A stretch of 55,723 nucleotides of DNA from Gemmataceae bacterium (GTDB lineage: Bacteria > Planctomycetota > Planctomycetia > Gemmatales > Gemmataceae), in NCBI GenBank assembly GCA_019694755.1, contig JAIBBI010000020.1:1-55723 (forward strand), in the 5' to 3' direction. The translations under genes and the position numbers were made by a program. The notes under the pieces are model-generated. The model made no database searches, was not told the origin of the DNA, and saw only the letters and a list, made by a program, of their open reading frames with translations. Positions 1 to 8,720 of this stretch are shown here, in pieces. Numbering within the stretch: the first letter of the stretch is position 1; each line of letters begins with the position of its first letter.

Positions 1-192
1 GGCCCAGGGAGGCGAGCGATTCGCCCGCGCCGAGCAAGTGACGGATCGCGCTCACGTGGCCGTAGTACGCGCACCATTGAAGAGCGAAACGCCCTGATCG
101 TCGACCGCCGTGGCCGGCAGACCCCGTGCGAGGGCGACAAACACGAGGTCAGTCCGGCCGTCTGCAATCCGCTGAATCAGGGCGTCGGACAT
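1..192 (-). pseudogene. Ankyrin-repeat protein, 5' part, frameshifted and cut by the window edge
   Basis: The ATG is at 192 (MSDALIQRIADG...), 10 bases after the stop of the upstream PQQ gene, so the two are probably co-transcribed. The first 36 or so residues read in one frame up to ...DDQGVSL. That frame then hits a stop at 52-54. From about position 82 the next frame reads LQWCAYYGHVSAIRHLLGAG, a textbook ankyrin helix-turn-helix, and stays open to base 1. The join needs one extra base around 80-84 (CTCTTCAA where CTCCTTCAA would be expected). Either a real one-base deletion has broken the gene or the base is a sequencing error. Ankyrin repeats mediate protein-protein contacts; no target can be named. 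Confidence 0.7.
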
Positions 193-202
193 GACACGGT
201 TC

Positions 203-1699
203 CTATTGCACGCAGTACAGGTGATCGACACCGCGGATGAACAGCGCGCCGTCGGCGGCGGCCGGCGTCGACCAGTAGAGTTCCTTCGACAGTTCATTCT
301 TCCCGAGTACTTCGAACTTCGGCCCGGCCTTCAAAACGTGGGTCTGACCGTCCTCGTCGAGGCAGAAGATCTTGCCGTCATGGGCCCACGGGCTGGCCCA
401 AAACGCCTTGGCCGTGCTGATGCGCTCCCGGGCGTAGGCCGGCTTGCCGGTCTTCGCGTCGAAGCAGCTCACCATGCCGCCGTTGCGCTCGAGCAGATAG
501 ACGTGACCCTGGTAGGCGAGCGGCGAGGCGGCCGCCGGCCAGACCCGCGCGGCCGACCACGCGACGCCGGCGTTCGAGGTCTCGCCTTCCTTCAGCGAGA
601 TGTCGCCGGTCGCGCCCGCCTTCACGGCGAAGAGCGTGCCGCCCGGCCGGGGTGCGTTGGCATCGCCGCCGCCGCCCGGTCGTCCGCCTCCGCCCATGCC
701 GGTGCCGACGTAGAGACGTTCGTCGTCCGCGACCGGCGAGGCCGAGCATTGGCCGCCGCCGACGTTGAGTTCCCACACGAGCTTACCGGTGGCCGGGTCG
801 TAGCCGCGGACGCGCTGGCTGCCGATGGTCACGAGATCGGTGCGATCCTTCGTCTTCCAGATGTACGGCGTGCTCCAGCCCGACTTCTCGGGGCGGTCGG
901 CCCGCCACAGTTCGTTGCCGGTCTTGGCGTCGAGGGCGACGACGAACGACTTCTCCTCGTTGTCGCACTGGATGAACAACCGGCCCGCGTCGACGACGGG
1001 CGAACTCGCGGTGCCCCAGTTGGCCATCATGTTGTAATGGCCGAGGTCCTTCTTCCACACGAGTTTGCCGGAGAGGTCATAGCAGAAGAGTCCTTCCATC
1101 GCGAAGTAGGCGAAGACGCGCTCGCCGTCGGTGACGGGCGTTTCGCTGGCGAAGGTGTTGCTCGAATGCGTGCCGATGTGCGGCCGACCTTCGAGCGCCA
1201 ACTCGTTCCACAGGACCTTGCCGGTGGCGCGGTCGAGGCACATGACCCGCCACTGGTAGATAGCATTCGGCGGGCCGCCCCGACCGAATCCACCCGGCCG
1301 ACCTCCGCCACCGGGCGGGCCGCCCTTCCCTTTGCCTTCGCCGCCTTTCCCTTCACCTGGGGGGCCGCCCTTGCCTTCGCCACCGCCCTTCCCTTCAGCG
1401 GGGGGGCCGCCTTTGCCTTCGCCGCCACCAAACCGACCGCCCGCGCCGGGGTTGAAGGCCCGGGGCTTCGGCTGGTTGGGGGAAACGGCCGTCGTGACGA
1501 TGACCTTATCGCCGACGACGACGGGGCACGACCAGGCCGCGCCGGGAATCTCGACCTTCCACTTCACGTGCGATTCCGGCGACCACTTCTCGGGCGCGGT
1601 GCCGACGACGACGCCGGTCGCGCCCGGGCCGCGGAACTGCGGCCAGTCGGCGGCACAGAGGAACAGGACGGTGGCCGATAGTGCGAGGCTGCGGCGCAT
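203..1699 (-). CDS. Secreted PQQ-like (WPQFRGP-type) beta-propeller protein
   Basis: 498 residues. An N-terminal signal sequence (about residues 1-17, possibly a lipoprotein because of the Cys at 15) is followed by WPQFRGP at 19-25, the entry motif of the planctomycete PQQ-like/BamB-type propeller family. Blade motifs such as LDRATGKVLW, LDAKTGNELW and YDPATGKLVW recur through the rest. These proteins sit outside the inner membrane and most have no demonstrated enzymatic activity. Residues about 86-144 are a low-complexity Gly/Pro/Lys insert built from repeats of GEGKGGPP, which would form a flexible loop between the first two blades. A second, shorter Gly-rich stretch (GMGGGGRPGGGGDAN) occurs later. 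The gene has its own promoter-like site at 1735-1740 and a purine-rich GGAGAGA ribosome site before the ATG. Confidence 0.85.
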   Translation of the reverse strand: MRRSLALSATVLFLCAADWPQFRGPGATGVVVGTAPEKWSPESHVKWKVEIPGAAWSCPVVVGDKVIVTTAVSPNQPKPRAFNPGAGGRFGGGEGKGGPPAEGKGGGEGKGGPPGEGKGGEGKGKGGPPGGGGRPGGFGRGGPPNAIYQWRVMCLDRATGKVLWNELALEGRPHIGTHSSNTFASETPVTDGERVFAYFAMEGLFCYDLSGKLVWKKDLGHYNMMANWGTASSPVVDAGRLFIQCDNEEKSFVVALDAKTGNELWRADRPEKSGWSTPYIWKTKDRTDLVTIGSQRVRGYDPATGKLVWELNVGGGQCSASPVADDERLYVGTGMGGGGRPGGGGDANAPRPGGTLFAVKAGATGDISLKEGETSNAGVAWSAARVWPAAASPLAYQGHVYLLERNGGMVSCFDAKTGKPAYARERISTAKAFWASPWAHDGKIFCLDEDGQTHVLKAGPKFEVLGKNELSKELYWSTPAAADGALFIRGVDHLYCVQ

Positions 1700-1734
1700 G
1701 ACATCTCTCCGGGATGGGTGTCGACTGCGGGCAG

Positions 1735-1740
1735 ATTATA
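1735..1740 (-). promoter_or_regulatory. Extended -10 promoter element for the PQQ propeller gene
   Basis: On the minus strand the sequence reads TGGTATAAT, a consensus -10 hexamer with the extended TGn element, 35 bases before the ATG at 1699. It lies in the 71-base gap after the RND transporter gene, so the propeller gene can be transcribed independently. No good -35 box is visible at the usual distance. Confidence 0.5.
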
Positions 1741-1770
1741 CCACCCCGGATGAGCAAGTGGTGAAGAAGT

Positions 1771-4700
1771 TCAGACTTCGCTGAAGCCGATGTTGCCGCG
1801 GACTTTGCCCGCGATGATCGCATACACCGCCGGGAGGACTGTCAGCGTGGCGACCGTGGCCAGGCCCAGTCCGCCGAGCACCGCCCGCGCCAGGCTCGCC
1901 GTCTGCTGGCCGCTGACCGCCATCGGCACCATGCCGATGAGCATGGCACACGCGGTCATCAGCACGGCCCGACGGCGCATCGCCACGGCCCGACTTGCGG
2001 CCACGGCCGCGAGCACGCCGGCCTGCCGTTCGCGCTCCGCAAACGTGACAAGCAGGATCGCGTTGGCCACGGCGACGCCCACGGCGAGGATCGCGCCGAG
2101 GTAACTCTGAATGTTGAGCGTCGTACTCGTGAGCCAGAGGGCAAGCGCCGCCCCGGCCAGGCCCGCGGGCACGGCCGCGAGCGCGACCAGCGCGAGTCGC
2201 GGCGACTGGAAATAGGCCGTCAGCACCAGAAACACAGCCACAACGGCGAGAATCAGACCGCGTGCGAGATCGGTAAACATCTGCCGCATCGGCTCGATCT
2301 GCCCGCGCACCTCGACGAGCGCACCGCGGGGCGGGTCGCCGATCGCGAAGATCGCGGCATCGACGCCGCGAGCCACCGAGCCGAGGTCCGAGCCGCCGAC
2401 GTTGCCGCTCAAGCTGACGAATCGCCGCATGTTCAGCCGGTCGATCTGCCCGGGCATGACGCCCTCGCGCACCCCGGCCACGTCGCGGACCAGCAGGCCG
2501 CTATGGGTATTGGTGCGGACGGGGATCATCCCCACAGCCGCCGGCGAGTCGATCCGCGCGGGCGGTACCTGTACCTGCACGAAATAACCGACCCCGGAAG
2601 CCGGATCACGCCAGTAATTGGGTGCGACGAATCGGCTCGACGATGTCGCCGCGACGAGGGCCCGGGCCACGTCCTGCGCCGTCGCGCCCGACTGCCCGGC
2701 CCGCTCGCGGTCGATGGTGACTTCAACGGTCGGGTAATCGAGCGCCTGGCCGAACTGGAGATCCTGCAGGCCGGGGATCTTCTGCATCGCGGGCATCAGT
2801 CGGTCGGCATAGCCGCGGTTCTCGACCTGTTTCGGCCCGTGAACGACGACCTCCACGGCGGCGGCCGAGCCGAACGTCATCACCTCGTTTATGATGTCGG
2901 CGGGTTCGAGACTCAGGCGCAGGCCCGGCAACCGCGACGCCACGTCGGCCGGCGATAGCCCCTCGCTGGTCAGCCGTTCGGTGAGCCACGCGCGCAACCG
3001 GCCCGGCAACTCGCGGCGAAGATGTTCCTTGAACGGCTCGACGCGAATCCTGGCCGCAGGGTTGAGCCCGACGCGGATCAGCCCCTCGTCCGGCCCACTC
3101 GACCAGTGATAAATGCACTGCACGGGATACTGCGACGGGATGCCCCCGACGTACCCCAGCGAACTTTCCACCGCGCCCGGGCCGGCGAGGTCCTGCACCT
3201 GGCGGAGCGCCTCGAGTGTCAGCTCCTCCGCGATCTCCAGGCGCGTCCCGGTCGGTGCTTTAACGCGGAATTGAAACTGCCCGGTGTCCACTGTCGGGAA
3301 GATCTCCTGCCCCAGTCGCGGGAACACGAGCCACAACACGACCGCGGCGGCGGCGAAGTAGGCGGGCACGACGGCGGGCCGCAGGCGGACCGACCAACTG
3401 ACGCGGTCGCCGGCGGGGGTGGCATCGTGCGACGGGTGCCGGCGAAGCAACCAGGCCGCGGCCACCGGCACGAACGTGCTGCTGAGCAGGTACGACGCCA
3501 TCATCGCAAACGACACCGCCAGCGCGAGCGGGGCCAGCAGGCTGCGGATCGTCCCCTCCATCAGCGTGACCGGCACGAACACCGCGAGCACGCACAACAG
3601 CGCGAGCAGCAGCGGCACCGCCGTCTCCGAGTTGCCGCGGAGCACGGCCTGCACGACCGAACCGGGCAGCCGAAGTTGCGCGTGGATGTTCTCGACTTCG
3701 ACGGTCGATTCATCGACGAGTACGCCGACGGCGAGCGCGAGACCCGCGAGCGTCATCAGGTTGATCGTCTGCCCCGTCAGCCAGAGCGCGACCACTGCCG
3801 CGATCAGCGCCAGCGGAATATTGAGGACCACGACCACGACGCTGCGCCAGTCGCGCAGGAACACAAGCACCATGAGGCCGGTCAGTAGCGCGCCGAGGAG
3901 ACCTTCGAAGGCGACGTTTTGCATGGCCCGGGTGACGACCGGCGTCTGGTCGAAGTCGAAGCGGACTTTCAGGTCTTCGGGCAGCACGGCCTGCATGCGG
4001 GGCAGGGCGGCCTTCACCTCGCGGACGACCGCGAGCGACGACGCCTCGGCCTTCTTGTTGACGAGCAGGTACACGCCGCGCCGGCCGTTCACGAGCGCGA
4101 AGCCGGTCTGCACGTCGTTGCCGTCCTCGATCTGCGCCACATCGCGGAGAAATAGGCTCTCGCCGGGCCGGACGGGGATGTTGCCTAGATCGACCGCGGC
4201 CGGGACCATTGCATTCGTCGGCACGACCGGCATACGGTCGGCGATGCGGGCGTTGCCCGAAGGAATCACCGCGTTGCCCGCGGCCACCGCGGCGATCACA
4301 TCGTCGGGGGTGAGGTGGTAGGAGCGCAGCCGATCCGGGTCGACGTTTACGATCAGCGTGCGTGGCGTGCCGCCGAACGCGGGCGGCGTGCTCACTCCGG
4401 GCAGCGACGCGAACAGCGGCCGGACACGCTGCATCGCCAGATCCTGGATCTCGCCGATGTTCCGGCCCGCCCCCTCGAACACGAGGTAACCCACCGGCAC
4501 GCTGCCGGTATCGAACCGCATGACGAACGGCGGTATGGTCCCGGTCGGCGCGAACGCCCGCGACCGGTTCACCGCGGCGACGACTTCCGACATCGCCTGA
4601 GCCATGTCGGTGCCCGGGTGAAACATCAGCTTGAGGAGCGCGACGCCCTGAATGTTCCGGCTCTCGACCGCCTTGATGCCCGAGACGTAGAGGAAGTGGT

Positions 4701-4905
4701 ACTCGTAATAGTTGGTGACCATGCCCTCCATCTGGGCGGCATCGAGACCGCCGTACGGCTGGCACACGTACACGACCGGCAGGTTCAGCGTCGGAAATAC
4801 GTCGACGCGCATCTTCCAAAGCGCGATCCCGCCCGCGACAGCCAGGCCGACGAGCAGGGTCAGAATTGTCACCGGCCGGCGCAAGGCGAAGTGGATGGGG
4901 TTCAT
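1771..4905 (-). CDS. RND-family efflux transporter permease subunit
   Basis: 1044 residues, the usual length of an RND inner-membrane pump. It opens with the conserved N-terminus [18 protein letters not shown], has two large periplasmic loops, and two halves each containing six predicted membrane helices. RND pumps use the proton gradient to export drugs, metals or lipids. In the TM4 motif GVLVDESTVEVEN the acidic pair is D398-E399, where AcrB has D407-D408. In TM10 the motif GVAVANAILLV has Ala947 where AcrB has the relay Lys940, so the substrate class is probably not that of AcrB. No membrane-fusion or outer-membrane partner gene is adjacent. The start codon overlaps the stop of the upstream histidine kinase (ATGA at 4902-4905), implying translational coupling. 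Confidence 0.88.
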   Translation of the reverse strand: MNPIHFALRRPVTILTLLVGLAVAGGIALWKMRVDVFPTLNLPVVYVCQPYGGLDAAQMEGMVTNYYEYHFLYVSGIKAVESRNIQGVALLKLMFHPGTDMAQAMSEVVAAVNRSRAFAPTGTIPPFVMRFDTGSVPVGYLVFEGAGRNIGEIQDLAMQRVRPLFASLPGVSTPPAFGGTPRTLIVNVDPDRLRSYHLTPDDVIAAVAAGNAVIPSGNARIADRMPVVPTNAMVPAAVDLGNIPVRPGESLFLRDVAQIEDGNDVQTGFALVNGRRGVYLLVNKKAEASSLAVVREVKAALPRMQAVLPEDLKVRFDFDQTPVVTRAMQNVAFEGLLGALLTGLMVLVFLRDWRSVVVVVLNIPLALIAAVVALWLTGQTINLMTLAGLALAVGVLVDESTVEVENIHAQLRLPGSVVQAVLRGNSETAVPLLLALLCVLAVFVPVTLMEGTIRSLLAPLALAVSFAMMASYLLSSTFVPVAAAWLLRRHPSHDATPAGDRVSWSVRLRPAVVPAYFAAAAVVLWLVFPRLGQEIFPTVDTGQFQFRVKAPTGTRLEIAEELTLEALRQVQDLAGPGAVESSLGYVGGIPSQYPVQCIYHWSSGPDEGLIRVGLNPAARIRVEPFKEHLRRELPGRLRAWLTERLTSEGLSPADVASRLPGLRLSLEPADIINEVMTFGSAAAVEVVVHGPKQVENRGYADRLMPAMQKIPGLQDLQFGQALDYPTVEVTIDRERAGQSGATAQDVARALVAATSSSRFVAPNYWRDPASGVGYFVQVQVPPARIDSPAAVGMIPVRTNTHSGLLVRDVAGVREGVMPGQIDRLNMRRFVSLSGNVGGSDLGSVARGVDAAIFAIGDPPRGALVEVRGQIEPMRQMFTDLARGLILAVVAVFLVLTAYFQSPRLALVALAAVPAGLAGAALALWLTSTTLNIQSYLGAILAVGVAVANAILLVTFAERERQAGVLAAVAASRAVAMRRRAVLMTACAMLIGMVPMAVSGQQTASLARAVLGGLGLATVATLTVLPAVYAIIAGKVRGNIGFSEV

Positions 4906-7463
4906 GACGAGGTCGGCCCCATCCCGGCCTTCTTGATCGCTTCCGAAAGTTCATCGGAACGCACGGGCTTGGTCACATACGCATCCATGCCCGCCGCGAG
5001 GCAACGCTCGCGATCCCCTTCGAGGGTGTGCGCCGTCAGGGCGATGATCGGTGTGTGGCGCTTCGTGCCCTGCTCCGCCTCGCGGATTCGGCGCGTGGCC
5101 TCGAAGCCGTCGACCTCGGGCATCTGCACGTCCATCAGCACGACATCGAAGATCCCCGACTGCCAGGCTTCGAACGCTTCGCGTCCGTTGGCCGCCAGCG
5201 TCACCGAGTGGCCCATGCGCTCGACGAGTTTGGCCGCAAGCTTCTGGTTGACGAGGTTGTCCTCGGCGATGAGCACAGCCATCGGACGCGGCACGGCATG
5301 GTCCGAGGGCGGGGGCGGGGGTATCGGCGGGCTGTCCGGGTCGGTCGGCTTCAGCACTTCAAGAATCTGAAACAGGTCGGATTGCAGGACCGGCTTGATC
5401 AGCCCGGCATGAATGCCGAGCGCCCGCCAGCGCTCCTGATCGCGGGCCTGCTCCAGCGACATAAGCAGGACCACCGGCGGCCGGGCCCCGCCCTCCTGCG
5501 CATCGAACAGGCACATCCAGTGATCGATCGGCGAATCCTGGAGCCCGACCTCGAGGAAGACCAGGCCGTACGGCCGGCCCGCCTCCCGCGCCCGGCGGAT
5601 TCCTTCGAGCGCGCCCAGCGACGATTCGACCCGGCTGGGCTCCAGGCCCCACTCACGCAGGAAACCGGTGAGAATCCGCCCGCTCGTGGCGTTGTCGTCG
5701 ACAACGAGTACCGGCATACCGGCGAGACCGGTGAGTCGTTCGGCCGCCCGCGACCGGCCGGGCTGAGTGCCCCGGCCGAACTTTCCAGTGAAGTAGAACG
5801 TGCTGCCGAGACCGACCGTACTCTCGACCCACACCCGGCCGCCCATCAGGTCGACGAGTCGTTGGCACACGGTCAGGCCCAGGCCCGTGCCGCCAAACCT
5901 TCGCGACGTGCTGGCGTCGACCTGCTCGAACGGGCGGAAAACGCTCTCGATCTTGTCCGGCGGGATGCCGATGCCCGTATCCCGGACACTGAAGACCAGG
6001 TTGACCGAGTGATCCGACATCTCGTCGGCTTGCACGCGGACGACGACTTCGCCGCGCTCGGTGAACTTCGTGGCGTTGCCGACGAGGTTGACGATCACCT
6101 GCCGGAGCCGGCCGGGGTCGCCGATGATGACGGCCGGCACGTCCGCATCCACGGAGTGGGCCAGTTCGAGGCCCTTCTGCTGCACACGCAGTGCGAGTGT
6201 CTTCATCGTCTCGCCGACGAGGTTACGCAGGTTGAACTCGATTGCCTCGAGTTCCATCTTCCCGGCTTCCACCTTCGAGAAGTCGAGGATGTCGTTGATG
6301 AGCGTGAGCAGCGATTCGCCGCTGTGCAGTACGGTGCGGAGGTAGTCGCGCTGCTCGTCGGTGAGCGGAGTGTCGAGCGCGAGCTGGGTCATGCCCAGAA
6401 TGCCGTTCATCGGCGTGCGGATTTCGTGGCTCATCACCGCAAGGAATTCGCTCTTCGCGCGGTTGGCGGCACGGGCCGACTCCTCGGCCTGCTCCAACTC
6501 CGCCTGGATGCGCTTGCGGTCGGTGATGTCGGTGTTGACGCCGACCATGCGGAGCGGGCGGTGTTCGGAGTCCCGGGCGACGACCCGGCCCCGTCCGAGC
6601 ACCCAGCGTTCCCCCGTCTCGGAGCAAACGCGGAACTCCTGCTCGAAGTACGGCGTGCCGCCGTTGAAGTGCTCCTGCGTCGCGGCTCGAAGGCGGGGCA
6701 GGTCTTCGGGGTGGACCATCTTGTGCCATTCGTCGCGGGTCACCCGCTCTTTCGAGCTGCCGAACATCGCTCGCCAACTCGGGCTGACGTAGATGTCATT
6801 TCTCACCGTGTCCCAGTCCCAAAGGCCGTCGCGCGTGCCTTCGAGCGCGAGGGCCAGCCGCTCCTCGGCGCGGACGCGGGCGGCATCGTCGCGGCGGATG
6901 GTGAACATGGCGAGGCCGACGGTGACGAAAGCCAGCACGGTGCCCGCCCCGAACACCATGCGGACTCGGGAGAACAGATTGTTGACAGCGAGGGAGACAC
7001 CTTCGCGCCGGCCGGCTTCGCCCTGCGTCAACTCGCCGATGGTGATTCCGGCCGCCTGAGCGAGCGGCACGGCCGTGTCCGGCCCGCGGTCGCCCACGGC
7101 CGAGAAGTAATCTTCGACCTGCCGGCAAAGCGTGGCGTGCCGCGTCCGCTGGGCTTCGTTTTCTTCGAGATAGGGTCCGACACTCCGGGTCGTCGCCCCG
7201 GCCGCCCGGGCGATCTCCATCACCCGGCCCGCACCGCCCGGAGTCCGCGCGGCGGCATCGCCCTCGGCGAGGAGCCGCCGGACTTTTTCCAGTTCATTCT
7301 CGGCGGCCGCGGCGGCGGCATCGACCTTCGTCAGGTGAACGAGTGCGAGAATCGTCCGCAGCGACACGTAGCCGACCGCTGTCAGCAATATCAGAGACAG
7401 CGCGAAGGCCAACTGCACCTTCGTGAGCAGCGGCAGGATGGGAACTCGGGAGGATTCGGCCAC
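4902..7463 (-). CDS. Hybrid sensor histidine kinase with PAS and two receiver domains
   Basis: 853 residues with a GTG start at 7463. Two membrane helices (about 12-36 and 170-189) enclose a helical extracytoplasmic sensor. Then follow a PAS domain (about 203-317; DGLWDWD..., HPEDLP), the dimerisation/phosphorylation helix with His346 ([13 protein letters not shown]), and the ATPase domain with N-box residues N459/N463, DTGIGI at 495-500 and GGTGLGL at 524-530. Receiver 1 (about 583-705) has Glu638 where the phosphoacceptor Asp should be, so it is probably a pseudo-receiver, though Lys690 is kept. After a Pro-rich linker (about 711-719), receiver 2 (about 728-845) is complete: E734-D735, D778, T810, K832. 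The gene is translationally coupled to the RND transporter, which suggests that the kinase senses a pump substrate or envelope state. No separate output regulator is nearby. Confidence 0.9.
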   Translation of the reverse strand: MAESSRVPILPLLTKVQLAFALSLILLTAVGYVSLRTILALVHLTKVDAAAAAAENELEKVRRLLAEGDAAARTPGGAGRVMEIARAAGATTRSVGPYLEENEAQRTRHATLCRQVEDYFSAVGDRGPDTAVPLAQAAGITIGELTQGEAGRREGVSLAVNNLFSRVRMVFGAGTVLAFVTVGLAMFTIRRDDAARVRAEERLALALEGTRDGLWDWDTVRNDIYVSPSWRAMFGSSKERVTRDEWHKMVHPEDLPRLRAATQEHFNGGTPYFEQEFRVCSETGERWVLGRGRVVARDSEHRPLRMVGVNTDITDRKRIQAELEQAEESARAANRAKSEFLAVMSHEIRTPMNGILGMTQLALDTPLTDEQRDYLRTVLHSGESLLTLINDILDFSKVEAGKMELEAIEFNLRNLVGETMKTLALRVQQKGLELAHSVDADVPAVIIGDPGRLRQVIVNLVGNATKFTERGEVVVRVQADEMSDHSVNLVFSVRDTGIGIPPDKIESVFRPFEQVDASTSRRFGGTGLGLTVCQRLVDLMGGRVWVESTVGLGSTFYFTGKFGRGTQPGRSRAAERLTGLAGMPVLVVDDNATSGRILTGFLREWGLEPSRVESSLGALEGIRRAREAGRPYGLVFLEVGLQDSPIDHWMCLFDAQEGGARPPVVLLMSLEQARDQERWRALGIHAGLIKPVLQSDLFQILEVLKPTDPDSPPIPPPPPSDHAVPRPMAVLIAEDNLVNQKLAAKLVERMGHSVTLAANGREAFEAWQSGIFDVVLMDVQMPEVDGFEATRRIREAEQGTKRHTPIIALTAHTLEGDRERCLAAGMDAYVTKPVRSDELSEAIKKAGMGPTSS

Positions 7464-7495
7464 AGTGCGGCATCTCGCGGTCAGGCTCTTCTGTC

Positions 7496-7501
7496 ATTAT
7501 G
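7496..7501 (-). promoter_or_regulatory. Candidate -10 element for the hybrid kinase-RND operon
   Basis: The minus strand reads CATAAT 33 bases before the GTG start at 7463. It lies in the 72-base divergent region shared with the cca gene, whose own -10 is about 25 bases away on the other strand, so the two promoters are back to back. Confidence 0.35.
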
Positions 7502-7523
7502 GGATACATCCGGCCCGCCGGGT

Positions 7524-7529
7524 TATAAT
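7524..7529 (+). promoter_or_regulatory. Consensus -10 hexamer immediately before cca (probable leaderless transcript)
   Basis: TATAAT ends six bases before the cca ATG at 7536, and no Shine-Dalgarno sequence fits between them (only CCCTCC). Transcription starting the usual six to eight bases after the hexamer would begin at or next to the start codon, giving a leaderless mRNA. Confidence 0.5.
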
Positions 7530-7535
7530 CCCTCC

Positions 7536-8720
7536 ATGACTCACCGCGAGTTTGCCGTGCAGGTAGTTCGGGTTCTCCGGGATGCAGGCCATCAGGCCCT
7601 GTTTGCCGGGGGCTGTGTCCGCGACGCGCTCCTGGGGCACGCCCCGGACGACTACGACGTTGCCACGTCCGCCCACCCCGACCAGATTCAGGGCCTGTTC
7701 CCCCGCACGCTGGCGATCGGGGCGGCGTTCGGTGTCGTCGAGGTGCTCGGGCCGAAGCCGATCAAAGTCCAGGTCGCCACCTTCCGCTCCGACGGCCCGT
7801 ACACCGACGGACGACGGCCCAACACCGTCGCCTTCTCCGACGCGCGGGCCGATGCCGAGCGCCGCGATTTCACGCTCAACGGGCTGTTCTTCGACCCGCT
7901 CGAAGCCGTGCTGTACGACTACGTCGGCGGCGAGGCTGACCTGAACGCCCGCCTGCTGCGTGCCATCGGCGAACCCGAGGCTCGGTTCCGCGAGGACCGC
8001 CTCCGCCTGCTGCGCGGCGTGCGGTTCGCCGCCCGATTCGACCTCGCCATCGAGCCCACGACCTGGGCGGCCATGAAGGCAATGGCTGCGCAGGTCATCA
8101 CCGTCAGCGGCGAGCGGATCGCCGAGGAACTTCGCAAACTGCTGCCGCACCCCAACCGGGCCCGCGGCATCAGCCTGCTGCACGAGTCCGGATTGCTCGC
8201 GGCCATTCTTCCGGAGGTCGATTCCTGTCATCTCGAAGCTCTGGCCCGGCTCAACGAACCGACCTTCCCGCTCGCGTTTGCCGTGCTTCTGGAGCAAGTG
8301 CCTGTCCGCCGGGTCGGCCCGATCGCCGAGCGGCTGCGCCTGTCGAACACCGAGCGTGACCGCATCCACTGGCTGATCGACCACAAGCACGCACTGCGCG
8401 AAGCGGAGCGACTGCCACTGCACGCCGTGAAGCCGCTGCTGGCCCACGACGGGCGGGACGAACTGCTGGCCATGCACCGCGCGTTCGGTGATGAGGCGGG
8501 CCCGGCCTGGTGTGCGGCCCGCATGGCGGAGTGGCCTGCCGATCGCATCGACCCGCCGCCGCTGCTCACGGGCGACGATCTGAAGGCGATGGGCCTCACG
8601 CCAGGCCCGCGGTTCCGCGAACTGCTGGACCGCGTCCGCCGGGAGCAACTCGATGAGCGCATCGCCACCCGCGAGGCTGCCGTCGCCTTGCTCGGCGAGG
8701 GAGCCCGAAACTGCCTGTGA
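7536..8720 (+). CDS. cca: CCA tRNA nucleotidyltransferase / poly(A) polymerase family protein
   Basis: 394 residues from the ATG at 7536. The class II nucleotidyltransferase head is clear: LFAGGCVRDALLG with the flexible G25-G26 loop and R29-D30, then DDYDVATSA with the metal-binding pair D39 and D41. Next come VATFRSDGPYTDGRRP, the RRDFTLNGLFFDP motif, and the RFREDRLRLLRGVRFAARF region that selects the nucleotide. The helical C-terminal half follows (SGERIAEELRKLL). Such enzymes add or repair the 3' CCA of tRNAs; some relatives polyadenylate RNA, and the sequence alone does not separate the two. The stop overlaps the recQ GTG start (GTGA, 8717-8720). The open frame continues far upstream of 7536, but that part is antisense to the kinase gene and the family N-terminus begins at this ATG. 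Confidence 0.88.
   Translation: MTHREFAVQVVRVLRDAGHQALFAGGCVRDALLGHAPDDYDVATSAHPDQIQGLFPRTLAIGAAFGVVEVLGPKPIKVQVATFRSDGPYTDGRRPNTVAFSDARADAERRDFTLNGLFFDPLEAVLYDYVGGEADLNARLLRAIGEPEARFREDRLRLLRGVRFAARFDLAIEPTTWAAMKAMAAQVITVSGERIAEELRKLLPHPNRARGISLLHESGLLAAILPEVDSCHLEALARLNEPTFPLAFAVLLEQVPVRRVGPIAERLRLSNTERDRIHWLIDHKHALREAERLPLHAVKPLLAHDGRDELLAMHRAFGDEAGPAWCAARMAEWPADRIDPPPLLTGDDLKAMGLTPGPRFRELLDRVRREQLDERIATREAAVALLGEGARNCL

Noticed and set aside
5028-7535. Long upstream extension of the cca frame
   Set aside because: It is antisense to the histidine kinase gene and shows no protein family; the enzyme N-terminus begins at the ATG at 7536.
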